Origin: Diplolepis rosae
Taxonomy: Eukaryota; Arthropoda; Insecta; Hymenoptera; Diplolepididae
Assembly (NCBI GenBank): GCA_030998225.1
Contig: JAPYXD010000484.1
Coordinates: 2,542,001 to 2,606,000, forward strand
Length of the DNA: 64,000 bases
Direction: 5' to 3'
Shown: piece by piece, positions 34,275-45,180 of the stretch
Layout: each line of letters begins with the position of its first letter
How positions within the stretch are numbered: position 1 is the stretch's first letter
Notes under the pieces: model-generated
The model's input: only the letters and a program-made list of their open reading frames with translations
Database searches by the model: none
Told to the model about the DNA's origin: nothing
Translations under genes and position numbers: made by a program

Positions 34275-34389
34275 GCCTGTGTAGCTCAGTGGCTAGAGCA
34301 GTCGACCGGAAATCGAAAGATCTGGGCTCGAATCCCAGCGCAGCCGAAAGCGTCTTTTTTTCCACAGAAAGATTTTCAAATTCTTTAAA
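34275..34389 (+). mobile_element. tRNA-derived SINE, most complete copy
   Basis: The head is tRNA-like: A box TAGCTCAGTGG (34282-34292), D-arm, anticodon arm with a 7-base loop (TCGA stem), B box GGCTCGAATCC (34325-34335) and a GCGCAGC-type acceptor strand. The tail is CGAAAGCGTCTTTTTTTCCA then CAGAAAGATTTTCAAATTC. That same tail follows the second tRNA-like copy at 24354-24443 and appears alone at 7547-7592, so this is a SINE and not a functional tRNA gene. A Pol III internal promoter is implied by the boxes. Confidence 0.8.
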
Positions 34390-35252
34390 TAAAAGAATAA
34401 TATTGAAGATCGAGAATTCAAGTTTTTAACCATAACATGTGAAATATGTAAACTTACCGTTCAGCCGATTCGCTAGGGTTTCGGCAATCACTTCTTCATC
34501 GGAGCCGAATCTCTTTCCCTGGAGCATTTTTTTCAGGTCAGCAAAGAGCCAGTAGTCGTTGGGGGCCAGATCTGGAGAATATGGTGGGTGAGGAGGAAAT
34601 TCGAAGCTTAATTCATTCTATTTGACTATCGTTTTCATGGACTTGTGGCATGGTGCATTGTCTTGGTGGAACAGCACTTTTTTTTTTGCATATGAGACCA
34701 TTTTTTTTTTTTTATTTCTGCGCTCAATCAATCCAGTAATGCCATATAATAGTCGCTGTTAATAGTTTTACATTTCTCAAGATAGTCGATAAACAAAATA
34801 TCATGCGCATCCCAAAATATGGATGCCATAACCTTGCCAGCCCATAGTTGAGTTTTTGGTCGCTTTGTACGGCTTTCACCAGCTGTTGTTCACTTAGCTG
34901 AAGATCTTTTTGTCTCAGGTGTGTAATGGTGGTTGCATGTTTCATCCATTGTCCTTTTTACCTAGCTTTTGAACAGCTCCAAACAGCGCTCTGAATCCTC
35001 GACGCGTTGTTGTTTTTGGTCGGGTGTGAGCAAACGCGGCACCCACTTCGAAAACAACTTACACATTCCCAAATATTCGTGAAAAATTGTAAACACACTA
35101 CCTTCTGATATCTTTAAGGTGTCAGCTATCTAAAGCATTTTTAATTTACAATCGCCTGAAACTATTTTGTGAACTTTTGTATGTTTTCCGGAACAACTGC
35201 TGATTTTCGGTGACCAGAGCGTTTAGCGTCATCGGTGTTTGTACGACCGCGT

Positions 35253-36223
35253 TTAAGGAGGTTGGGTAGTAGAATGAAAATAATTAAAAACTTTTGAAAC
35301 TTTCACAGTCCACTGATTAATATTAAAGGAAAATCATGTAAAAATTTTAAAAGGATTGACAATGCAGTTTTCGAGAAAATCAATGTCAAAATAGTCCTCT
35401 TATACATGGGCTCTTATGGGAGAAAACTGAAGTCCATCAATCTCCCTTCAATATTTTTGTTAAAAATGATAAACTCATTGGAAGCTCAGTTGCAATATGA
35501 ACTTTGAATATTTCTGAATATTTTGAAACAAAAAAAATGTGCACTTACAATGTAGTTATTTAGATAATTGAACTTGAAGAAAATATATTCGTTATTTTGG
35601 GGCAAACGGTCAGCCGTCATCAAGAAGTGTGGCAACGCTGCGGTATCTGCTATATTATAATAGTAATACAGATTCACAGGATTCATTGTCAATAAACAAC
35701 GTACTTATGAAACATTACATGCTTAATCACTTTTATTTATTAGAACGCTGTACAAACAATCTCATTATAAAAAATATCAAAAATAACTTATTATAAACTA
35801 AAGAACATTTTTTCAATACTAATCAATGTTCGGTTGATTATAGTGTTTAAGGTTGTATGTAAAAAAATCGATCTCTGGTAGAATTTTTAAAAATGGAGCT
35901 GATATTTAAATAGAATAATTATTTATATGCATACAAAAAACCAGTTCAAACAACACAACTTTGCCAAACGTCTTTCGTTATTTCAAAGAACTTCAAGTTG
36001 ATAAAAATAAACTTTATTTCACATAAAACATGAATTTGCTGGTATTTAATACTAAAACAAGATATTTACACTACACTTTATTGCACATTGATACGTAAAT
36101 AGCGTAAAAAAAATCATATAATTTTTTTATCTAAGGTTGGTCACACTACCGAACGCCCGTGTATAAGCATAGGCATACCCCTCTCACCGCCTGCCTCGCA
36201 AGTGATCTACCCAACCTCCTTAA
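35253..36223. mobile_element. TTAA-flanked MITE X (piggyBac-type), 971 bp
   Basis: Begins TTAAGGAGGTTGGGTAG and ends CTACCCAACCTCCTTAA, a perfect 17-bp inverted end including the TTAA target. It lies inside the mariner gene exactly where the Phe-Lys codons contain TTAA. No ORF is recognisable inside; TTAA choice suggests piggyBac-like mobilisation. Confidence 0.8.
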
Positions 36224-36861
36224 GGGGGTCTTCTGGTTCGCCGTCTGATTTTCACACGCATTTTCAAGAATTTATTGCAAGCAAACGACAAAAGATAATG
36301 ACATAAATTTTTTTCTATTGAATAAAGCATTTCAATGTCTTTCTTATATATTATTTTGAGTTTATTGTCTTGTCACTCGTGACGTCAGGATGACCTTGAC
36401 CGGAATCTTGAAAAAAACCCTGTACCGACGATTGAGCCTGTTCTGGTGGTCTGAAACAAAAAACACAAATAAAATTTCATTTTTTATTTCATTGACTATC
36501 GTTGTCTGCTCAATTAGCTCAGAAGTTCTTTTATTTTCGTTTTTATAGCTCCTCAAACAAGAAACAATTGAGCGGACAACGATAGTCTATGAAATAACAA
36601 ATAAAGTTGTATTTGTGTTTTTTGTTTCAGACCACGAGAACAGGCTCAATCGTCGGCACAGGGATTTTTCAAGCTTCCGGTCAAGGTCAGCCTGACGTCA
36701 CGAGTGACAAGACAATAAACTCAAAATAATATATAAGGAAGACATTGAAATGCTTTATTCAATAGAAAAAAATTTATGTCATTATCTTTTGTCGTTTGCT
36801 TGCAATAAATTCTTGAAAATGCGTGTGACAATCAGACGGCGAACCAGAAGAAACCCCTTAA
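36220..36861. mobile_element. TTAA-flanked foldback MITE Y, 642 bp
   Basis: Starts TTAAGGGGGTCTTCTGGTTC and ends with its near complement GAACCAGAAGAAACCCCTTAA at 36861. Almost the whole element is one palindrome (for example GACTATCGTTGTCYGCTCAAT on both sides of a centre near 36535). It shares the TTAA at 36220-36223 with MITE X, so the two insertions are back to back. Confidence 0.85.
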
Positions 36862-36985
36862 ATTCGGCATACCAGTCGATGATTGTTGATTTCGGTGGTG
36901 CAGAGTCTCCATAACGCTTAACAAGCCACTGCTTTGCTTCAACATTATTTTAACACTCGAAACTCTTTTTTATCTATTGTTTTGA

Positions 36986-38350
36986 AAGTGACAAAAGTTG
37001 CTTCACCAAAACCTCTGTAACTTCTGAACTAAACGTCAGATTGTCATGAAATTTTAAAAATTAACGTTTGACAGTTGTTACTATCCAGAAATCATATGGA
37101 TTTGACAACAGTGGTGTTATCTATATGTCAGACCAGAAACTTATTGTTGAGTGATGTGTTAATATGGTTTTCTAAGACAATGGGACTTTTCAACTTCACA
37201 TACGATTTCCGGAAACTAACACTCGCACGAAACAAATAGATTAAACATAAAATATGTATTTTGATGAAATCTACTACTTTTGTCAAAAACATTTTTCGAA
37301 ATTTTCATTATTTCCCGAGATAAACGTGAACAACCATGATTTTTATGGGTTTTTCATAGTTTTTACCATGAAACTCGAGCAGTCCCCAATTTTCAATATC
37401 ATTTTCTTAATCAGCGAATCAAAATACACCATGTTGTTGTTATAGTCAGCAGTCCTGGGACTGGCTTGATGCAGCTCTTCATCCGTTCCTATCCTGACCG
37501 ACACTTGTCCACTTACTCGAGGAAGCCTGTTTATAAGGATCATCCATTTACTCAGGAGAACCCGTTCATAGGGATCCTACCTTTCATACCCAATTCATCC
37601 GCCAGGGTCAGGGACCGCCGCAGCTCCGGGGTGTCGCCCTATGCCCCTCTACCACATACAAGGTCCTACACCTCCTAGGAGGGGAGCATTTATTTACAAA
37701 AATAAGAATTCTACTATTTGGAAAGTTTATTTAGTAAACAAAACAAGCAATATTAATTATAATAAATAAAAGTAGTATACGTTGTATTGACCCTCAATAT
37801 TAATAATCTGCAAGTAAACTTCTTGGTGCGAAGCTGAATTGCAAGAGCTTGATTTAGAACATTGGGGCTGTTTTTGAACTATATTACATAAAAAACTATT
37901 TTAAAACTATTTCGAAATTTCTACATGTGTTTATATATGTCCTCTACATGGGGCAAAATTTGCCAAGTCTACCACCGAAAAAATTTCCTTGTTCCAAATT
38001 TTTTGAAATTTTTAAAAAATGTACTAGATACTACTGGATAATCTCAAAAGCTATTTCGTAATGAAATATGCTGATTTGTACAGAACTGTGAATCTATTAA
38101 AAGATTAGTTTTGATTCCATTTTGTTTCGAAAATGTATTTTTTTCAAATATGCGTTATAATGATACGACTAAGCGTATCAAAAACTTGAATGGGTCATCG
38201 GCGCACACGACACGCGCACTTAAAACCGCTGAAAACATCAGAATAAAATGTTTATCTCATTATGTAATATTCAAACTGAAAAATTAAAATGAATTTTTTT
38301 TAAAAAATAGTTAGAGCTATTGAAAAGAACGGAAAAAAGCTACAAAAACC
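36986..38350. other. No gene; unidentified GC-richer segment 37445-37680
   Basis: 37445-37680 (around CAGCAGTCCTGGGACTGGCT, GTCGCCCTATGCCCCTCTAC) is clearly different in composition from the flanks and looks like a piece of a dispersed element, but I cannot name it. 37840-38025 has two parts that recur near 53380-53520: TGGGGCAAAATTTGCCAAGT (inverted there) and GCAAGAGCTTGATTTAGAAC (direct there). Confidence 0.4.
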
Positions 38351-40808
38351 TGTTACGTACGAATAATTAAATTTATTATAATACAAATATTAAATTTGAT
38401 TATACGCCCGCTTGAGGCTCCAAACTGCCAAATTTCAATTTAGGAAATTGTAAATTAAATAAACCAAAATTTGTTTTTAATCTGGGATCGTATTTGCCCT
38501 CTCCTCTGACTGAGGAGGCTATACCCTGCTTTTAAGAAAACCCTCTTTGATTTTTGGAAAAGAAAACTTGAACACAGGAAGATTTCCAGTTTTAGTGTTT
38601 AATTTCCGTATAAAAAGGATATACAAATAAATACATATATTGGAACGATACCTTACTACTAGTTTTCCTTACATCTACCAGTCCCAGGAGAGTGCGAGAG
38701 AGAGGGAGAGATTTTTCCCTTAGTTCCTGATTCGTCCTAGACTGGGCAATGGTTTTCTGTTGAGTGTTGCTCAAAATCACACTTTGTCCGATTTGCGAGT
38801 CGCGCATAGCACACGCGCACACAAATACTGTTTTTGCCACTTTCTGTTAGGTTTAATAAGAGAAAATAACGGTTGGCCTTTAACCAGAAAAGGGTTGAGT
38901 GCTTTTAAACTCGCCCTTTTCGCCGCTAGAATTTTCCTATTAAATCTAATTACAATATTTTATGAAAAATTATCACTACCGTTTTGAGATTCGGTAGTAT
39001 TAATTTTTCCGCGATTTCGCGCACCTTTTTGCCGTTTTTTATTAAACGAATTGGACTTTAAAAATAGCCCGCCGAAGAAAGAAGTCCAGATGAAGTCTTT
39101 TGTCTTTTACGTCCGCCCGACATGATTCCAAAAATATAATTTCGTTAGAAAGAGTTTTACGGGTTCAATCAACTAACGAGGATCTAGGAACTGTCGATCT
39201 GGGCCGCAGACGGACACGATAAAAGAAAAATATTTTCTTTATTATTCTAAGGTCTGAATCCGGTCAAGACACTCAGAAGACTGCGAATTTGATTTTGCCT
39301 TGATCCGTTTTACTAGTTCATCGCGAGGTGAGCATGGTAGGGTTTTTTGATGATTAAGGAATTAATGATTGGACAGAGGTAATAATGGCAGGGAGGATTT
39401 AGGAATTTGCACAAGTGCTGATGTGGTTATTGCGCCATTTGCTGATTTTTAGAATGCAATTATTTCTCCCCTCTTTCTACTCCTATCGTGAGAAAGGAAA
39501 TGTGCTCATCAATTTTTAGTATTTGATGCATGGTCATCAAATTGTAGAAACAATTTTAGTTTCCAATATATTTCAGAGTAAATCGAAATATATATATTTA
39601 ATTAGTCTAGGCTTATAATCTTTAAGTGGACTAAAGCTTTGACATAATTATTTAAGTATTCAGATGAGCGTTGGGTTTTAGTTACAAAAAGCACGTTGCT
39701 TTTGTGGCGGGTGATCAGCTGGCTAAAGCATTTGAGCAAGGATAGGTGTGTGAGGAGGAGATGCAATTATGAGATGAATGCTAGCCTCGCGATGCACAGC
39801 AGAGCGCATCAAGATTTTCTAAAAGAGACCAGTATATTAGGCATGTGCATAGGCGAACGAAAGGAGGAATTGACAAACGGCAGAAAGCTGTGGCGATAAA
39901 CAGTGCATGGGTGTACTGTACTAGATATCTCTCTCTCTCTCCTTCGTTCTCTTTTTCCTCTTCTATTCATACATTCTATCGTGAGTCTGCTATTGCTTAT
40001 TCTTTTTCCTATTCTATTCTTTCTCCGCTCATCCTAGTTTTTATATCATCGCTCTCACCTTACACTCATTCTTCGCTTTTCTCTTATTTCATACTTTTTA
40101 GATCATAGCGATTGAGTGCCTATGCACTCTCGCTATCAATTAATCTAGATTATAAAACATTAATGCATCTGAAAAACAAAAGGGGGAAACAGTATTATTT
40201 TTAAAAGTTTTATTCAAACTTTTAAAGTTTAATTTAAATGTATTTAAATAACTAGAACATGAATTACTCTACGTCTCAAGACCAGCTTGCATGACCAAAA
40301 ATGCTGAATTGCATTAGCCACTGGAATGCAATCAGGTTACGAACGTTCAAAAGTGTGCAGTTCATTCACTTTTAAAGCAATTGATATTTCATAAATTAGA
40401 TTTTGTATACTAATAAAAACTTGTTCCAAAAAAATATTGCGCACTTTGGACCGCCCGTAACAAACCACACCGGAATTTTTAGTGTTTTCGTCCCCGACAA
40501 ACAAGGGTGGTCTAGAGACGAGTACGGATAAGAATAAGGAATGATAGCCTTATGTTGTTCAGATGCAGTCGCTTCTTTTCATCAAGCTGTGAGAGAATTT
40601 ACAATGTCTAGGTTTGTAGTATAGTAGATAAAAAAAAGTCCTACTCTAACAGTTCCATTTCCTAAAGAAAAACAATATAGATAGTACAGTAAAAATAATA
40701 ACATATAAAAACAATATAAAACAAAATTTTTTTTTTTTTTTTTCGGTGAATGTATCTTAGATTCGAGAATTTTAATAGCCATGTTCCATGACTGGTTTTA
40801 TCTGGTTC
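38351..40808 (-). repeat. 3' region with probable long 3' LTR
   Basis: On the minus strand the element ends ...CGTACGTAACA at 38351. A matching TGTTACG start lies at 40462, giving a 2.1-kb LTR. An A-run followed by TTTTGTTTTATATTG near 40725-40745, close to the env stop, is an alternative polypurine tract/LTR start. The 5' LTR is nearly gone, so the choice cannot be settled by comparison. No ORF in this region is convincing. Confidence 0.4.
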
Positions 40809-42906
40809 TTATGCTGGTTGGAGAGTCTGAGATGGTAACTGAATTACGGGGGTATTCGCTGGTCGTTCCCTTGGTGGTGCAGCAGGTATGACTGCACGAG
40901 TGGAGGTACTTGTTTCCGTAGTCGTTTGTGGCAGAGAGTTCTGTGCGGGGATTGGTTCTTGCTCTTCCTTGATGTTAATGGTGCTGAAGTCGACACATCG
41001 ATCAGCCCTCGTCCCCGGTGAGCGTCGTTGATTGCAGTTGATCATTAGTTTTGAAATCCTGGGTAAGAAGATGTATATAAGTAGTCCAATAGATATGAGG
41101 CCTAGTCCGAGGTAGGATCAGTGGATCATCCTTATTTGTCTGTTTCCTGCTCGTCGGGCCAGGCTGTAGTCATACAGTTGTTGTTCTATATGCTCCAAGG
41201 ATTTGTCGTTAGTTTCGAAGACCTTGTCCCTAGGCGTTGTCTCCTTCGTCTGAGCAGACATAGATTTTCTTGTAGGCATGTATCCTTGAAACTCTTGTAG
41301 AGCTGGTGACAGCGCAGAGATGTTCAGGTGAAGCAGTGGTGCGTAGATCATTTCGGTTTCTCCCTTCCTGTTGGTGGTACCTGGAAGTGTCCTTTCCTTT
41401 AGTCTAAGGTCGCATCCTGGAGCCAGTTGGATTATGCCGGTTCCTTTTAAGGTGATCTGGTTGTTGGCCTGATTAGGACAGGTTGTTATGGCGATAGTCG
41501 GCTCTTGGAGAGAGTACAACCATCCGCCTAGGCTTCCTATTGAACTCCAATCAAACTGGTCTTCATATGTCACTTGAACGTTACAAATTTGGAAGGTGGA
41601 TAGCGATGGATTCAGCAGAAGCTCTGCTTCGCAAGTTCTGAATTTCCCATTCTCGTTGACGGGTAAATTTCCTTGACAAATCTTATAAGCTGGTAGTTCG
41701 GTACATGCCGCAACATCCTGGTGGTTCATTAGAACGTAAAGTCCTCTGTGATTCTTCTACGGCGATGTGGGAGAATTTAGGTAGAATATATGCCTTCCCG
41801 GAGTTGTTTCCTAAGATGGCTTGGGGCACTGGAAGTGGATGTAGTTGATACATCAGATGGTTAGCTCTTCCCAATAATGGTATATCCAGCAGTATTTTAA
41901 GGACTCCTCCCGTGTATAATGAGGTGACGGTGGATACTCTGGTCAGTTCCTCGATGTCCACAATAGGTCCGGATATCGGGAAGGACACCTCTGGGCGATG
42001 GTCCTGGATGTCTCGGTAGATTAGTTCCAGTTGGCTGGGAGTCAATAGTCCTGGATGCATTTGCTTCTGTATTGCATCGTGAAGGACACTCAAGACTTTG
42101 TCAGTTGCTCTTATGTATTCCTCTACAGCTGCTTCGTTCGCTCGCAGGACTCGAGTTAAGGCTTCAGTGTATTTAAGCTCAGTGATCTTCCCGGTGGCCT
42201 GACCAAGTTCTTGATTGAGATTGGTGAGTTCATTCTTGAGCGATTGGAGTTTTTCCTGATGCTGTTGTGCTTGGTTGTGCATCTCCTCTAGTTGGGACCT
42301 AACCAAGTGGGTCTGTTGCCCTACTAGGTGTGAAATGTTGGTCTGAGCTTCATTTAACTCTTGGATTTTTGTCTCAATGAGCTGACCATCATCATAGGTT
42401 AGGAGTCCAGCTACGGGTCCAATGATTCCGCCAAGGAAACCTAGTAGTGGAGTTGCTCGTCGTCTTCGCATTGCTTTGGGTAAACGAGAGGGGAGGATCT
42501 TTTCGGCTCGTTGTTGCATCATTGTTGTCTCTTTCATGAGTTCTCCTTGGAGCCTTTCGGCTAGGTTGACCTTGGATCCAAGAGCATGACTTGCGATAAC
42601 TTGATGGCAGTGTTCTTCGTACCCTGGTTGGCAATGTGCGGCTAAGTGATTCATATTATTTTTATAGGATGATAGTAGGCTCTGGGTTTTAATGATGTCC
42701 ATGAAGATAGTGATCCTCCAGGTACTGTTCGTCCACCTTACGGTTCCCAGATATTCATAGTACACCCCCGTACTATTGTTGAGTGGGGTAATCTGATACG
42801 TGGCTTCCTGGTGCTTCTGGCTGGTGGCAAGAAGAGGTAACAGAAAGGCAACCCATCGATATCCCATCATTGTCATTGAATTTTGGAATCTGTAAAGGAG
42901 GGGCAT
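40809..42906 (-). pseudogene. Errantivirus Env (class-I-like/F-type fusion protein), broken
   Basis: The first frame, 42906-41683, has a signal-peptide-like start (WVAFLLPLLA near residue 20), N-glycosylation sites and a furin-type site RRRR at residues 147-150. A Gly-rich hydrophobic fusion-peptide-like segment (LLGFLGGIIGPVAGLL) and a long heptad-rich coiled coil follow. The C-terminal half continues in another frame from about 41740 (Cys-rich ectodomain), so there is a 1-bp-type frameshift. A TGA at 41118-41120 precedes the transmembrane segment (LGLISIGLLIYIFL) and a Pro/Thr-rich cytoplasmic tail ending at 40809. Known role in the family: membrane fusion for cell-to-cell or egg transfer. 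This copy cannot make a full protein. Confidence 0.8.
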
Positions 42907-43140
42907 TAGATTGTCTCTTCACGACCGGGTGAGCACTATCTCGAGATAGGATATGCATTTTGTACTTCTAAGAATACTGGGGCTTTGTCTGGTTTCCCAT
43001 GTAGAGGAGAGAAAGAAAAAAAAATTATGATAACCGTTTTATTTATTTATTTTTTCCTTTCTTTAGGTTGCGCTGGAGTCTCATGGGATTCTAGTAATGC
43101 ATATTCTTTCTCGGATTTTCTTCCTTTAGTCCTAATGTAC

Positions 43141-44121
43141 CTAGCAGTGAGCAAGCAAGAGATTATCCTTGTGCTTCATGATCCGTTCGCCGTCCTCTGT
43201 TTCCAGAATAACATTATTGTTTTCTGTGAAACCGGCGACGGCGTATGGCCCTGTGGCTCGACTGTCGAATTTTCCGTCCCTAATTTCCTTAAGGGCGTAA
43301 ACCGTATCTCCGATTTTCGCGTTGAGTGGTCTAATTTTCTTGTCGTATTGCTCTTTCGAGCGAGATTTTGCCCTGATAAGATTTTTGTGGGCAATTTTCT
43401 GGATCTCGGTTATTCTTACTATCAGGTCGCGTAAGTAAGATCCATAAGTCCCGAGTCCCGTACCCTGAGGAAACGAGCTGGGCGTCCTAGCGACTCGCCC
43501 GAAAACTAACTCGTAAGGTGTGAAATTAGTGGCCTCATGTACTGACGTGTTATATGCGAACATGGCGAAAGGGAGAAATCGATCCCAATCGTCATAATCA
43601 TCAGCATAATGCTTTATGTAATCCGTCAATACAATATGGCTTCTCTCGAGTGATCCGTTAGTTTGTGGTCGGTATCCGGAAGTAGTTAGTTGCTTCACGT
43701 TAAATAGTCTTTCTAGGTGTTTCATTAGTTTGCTTATAAAACTCCCTCCCCTGTCTGTTAGGATGTATCTCGGAGCGCCATATTGGGAGAAGAGAGTTGT
43801 CGCAACCGCGTGAGCAATAGTAGTCGTTTTTAGGTCCGGTATGGCAACTGCAATGCAGTATTTACTAAAATTATCCTGCATTGTCAGGATGTGTCTATTC
43901 CCGTTTGGCGCTGTGGGCAATTTTCCGACAGTATCAAGTGATACCTTCTCGAATGGCTCAGCGGGAGTGTCAGTGATGAGCATTGGTTCACGAGTACGAG
44001 CTCGGACGAGTTTTTGTTCAAGGCAGCTTCTGCATCCTCGGATGAACTCACTGATTTCGTCCCGTAAACCAGGCTCTCTCTGATACAGCGGTAAGTTTTT
44101 GCGTAATGCCCTTGTGGCCAC
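43141..44121 (-). pseudogene. Integrase catalytic core and C-terminus of the errantivirus pol
   Basis: Reads the second half of the zinc-binding domain (RGCRSCLEQKL), then the DDE core: Asp in VSLDTVGKL, Asp in ILTDRGGSF and Glu in TNGSLERSHIVL. All catalytic residues are present. Then AYNTSVHEATNFTPYELVFG and a GPY/F-type module near RATGPYAVAGF. It stops at 43141, 235 bp before env. The 5' part is out of frame with the upstream pol segment because several bases are missing around 44075, between the HH and CC halves of the zinc finger. Confidence 0.85.
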
Positions 44122-45007
44122 CTATAAGGCTGCCATGATATTCGGCGATAATTTTGGGTCGAATTTCTACAGGTGGAACTTCGATTTTTCCGTGGCAAAG
44201 CGTAATGGTGATGTTACCACCCCGGAATATTTCTGCCACGAGTTCCGTCATTTTATTTTGCGGTAACGATCCCAACAAATCTCCTGAATTAGCCATACGG
44301 CAGGTGGTTTGACTGTCCTTTTCTAAAGCTGTTCGAAGGTTCCTTAATCCTTGCCCCACATCCTTCCAGTCGACATTGTCGACGTGTCGTCTTTTTATGA
44401 CAACGGAATATGTTTTATGTCGGCCGTGCGGAGTGACAAGGACTTGTCCCTTCTTAGGGCGGCATCCCCAGAGGTCCTGTAGGTCAAGACGCTCGGTAGC
44501 CACAAGAAGTTTCGCTATGGGATTCGTAGGCTTGCAATCTTCGGATATAAAGTGAGCATAATTGTCGTGTCTGAAAGTTAAAGGTTCTGTCCATTGGTGG
44601 ATGACATTAGGTTCATCTGTGCAGATGCTAATTGGTTTTTGGTCTGTATTTGGGAGATTCTTGTAGGGTCCGATAGAGGTAGGTGCGTCGTCCACATACG
44701 GCATCTTAACGTCAATGATGGAGCTAGGATGGAATATGGGACCTTCGACGGGTTCGTGAAATGGTTTTGTTTGTTCCAGTCTTCTTGGTTTCATTCCTGC
44801 TCCTCTTCCTATCGAGTCCTTCCTACCGTCATCTGGGTCGATGAATGACCTTGTGAAGGGCGTTGATCTGGCTCCTGGCGTCGCAGGGGCTGCTGGTGTC
44901 ATGAGGAACGACCTTCGGGGGGGCTGCTTCCCAATTATTGGGGACTCTGAGGAAGATTCGATTTCCTCAGGAGCATCCTTAAATCGGACCATGCTTTTCC
45001 TCGCCAC
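44048..45007 (-). pseudogene. pol spacer region and start of integrase zinc finger
   Basis: Carries a Pro/Ser-rich linker, then a conserved errantivirus block (TEPLTFRHDNYAHFISEDC, GQVLVTPHGRHKTYSVVIK) and the first His pair of the integrase zinc finger (EYHGSLIGGHKG). The frame differs from both neighbours. An upstream extension in this frame reaches about 45166 and holds a TGA at 45113-45115. The frame change near 45166-45183 is in the -1 direction, like gag to pol. In this decayed copy an indel is the simpler reading. Confidence 0.75.
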
Positions 45008-45180
45008 CCCGGAATTTTTGTCAGGAAATTCCGTTGACTTGATTATCTGCCCAGTGGTTCTAGGTTCGCCTGTGGTTTGTGCTGAGCTTGTAGAGGAACT
45101 GGGTGTGGTTTTTCAATCTTGCGGTGTGCATGCTTCCTTGCTTATTTCCTTTTCGTATTTTTCCAAAAAGTTCTAAGTTT

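Larger units (their letters stand above)
34440..36985 (-). pseudogene. mariner transposase, degenerate, split by two MITEs
   Basis: Minus-strand mariner gene. The N-terminal piece is at 36862-36985 (a DKKEFRVL-type start, one frameshift, then KSTIIDWYAEF). The rest is at 34440-35252 (RGRTNTDDAKRSG, SEGSVF-like, KWVPRLLTPDQKQQRVEDSE, MDET, KVMASIFWDAHD-like, FHQDNAPCHKS, YSPDLAPNDYWLF, LQGKRFGSDEEVIAE). All three Asp of the DD34D triad can be read. Breaks are the two inserted MITEs, several stops, a ~10-codon gap before MDET and loss of the extreme C-terminus beyond LANRL. It belongs to the mariner branch with WVPRLL and YSPDLAP motifs. Confidence 0.85.

Noticed and set aside
34275..34345. Functional tRNA gene
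   Set aside because: A and B boxes are good, but the same non-tRNA tail follows a second copy and occurs alone elsewhere, the acceptor stem is imperfect and the base before the anticodon is C. A SINE explains all of it.
42985..43434. Plus-strand ORF of 149 codons across the pol-env junction
   Set aside because: It is antisense to integrase over half its length and has no recognisable content. The same applies to the other plus-strand frames between 43.8 and 50 kb.
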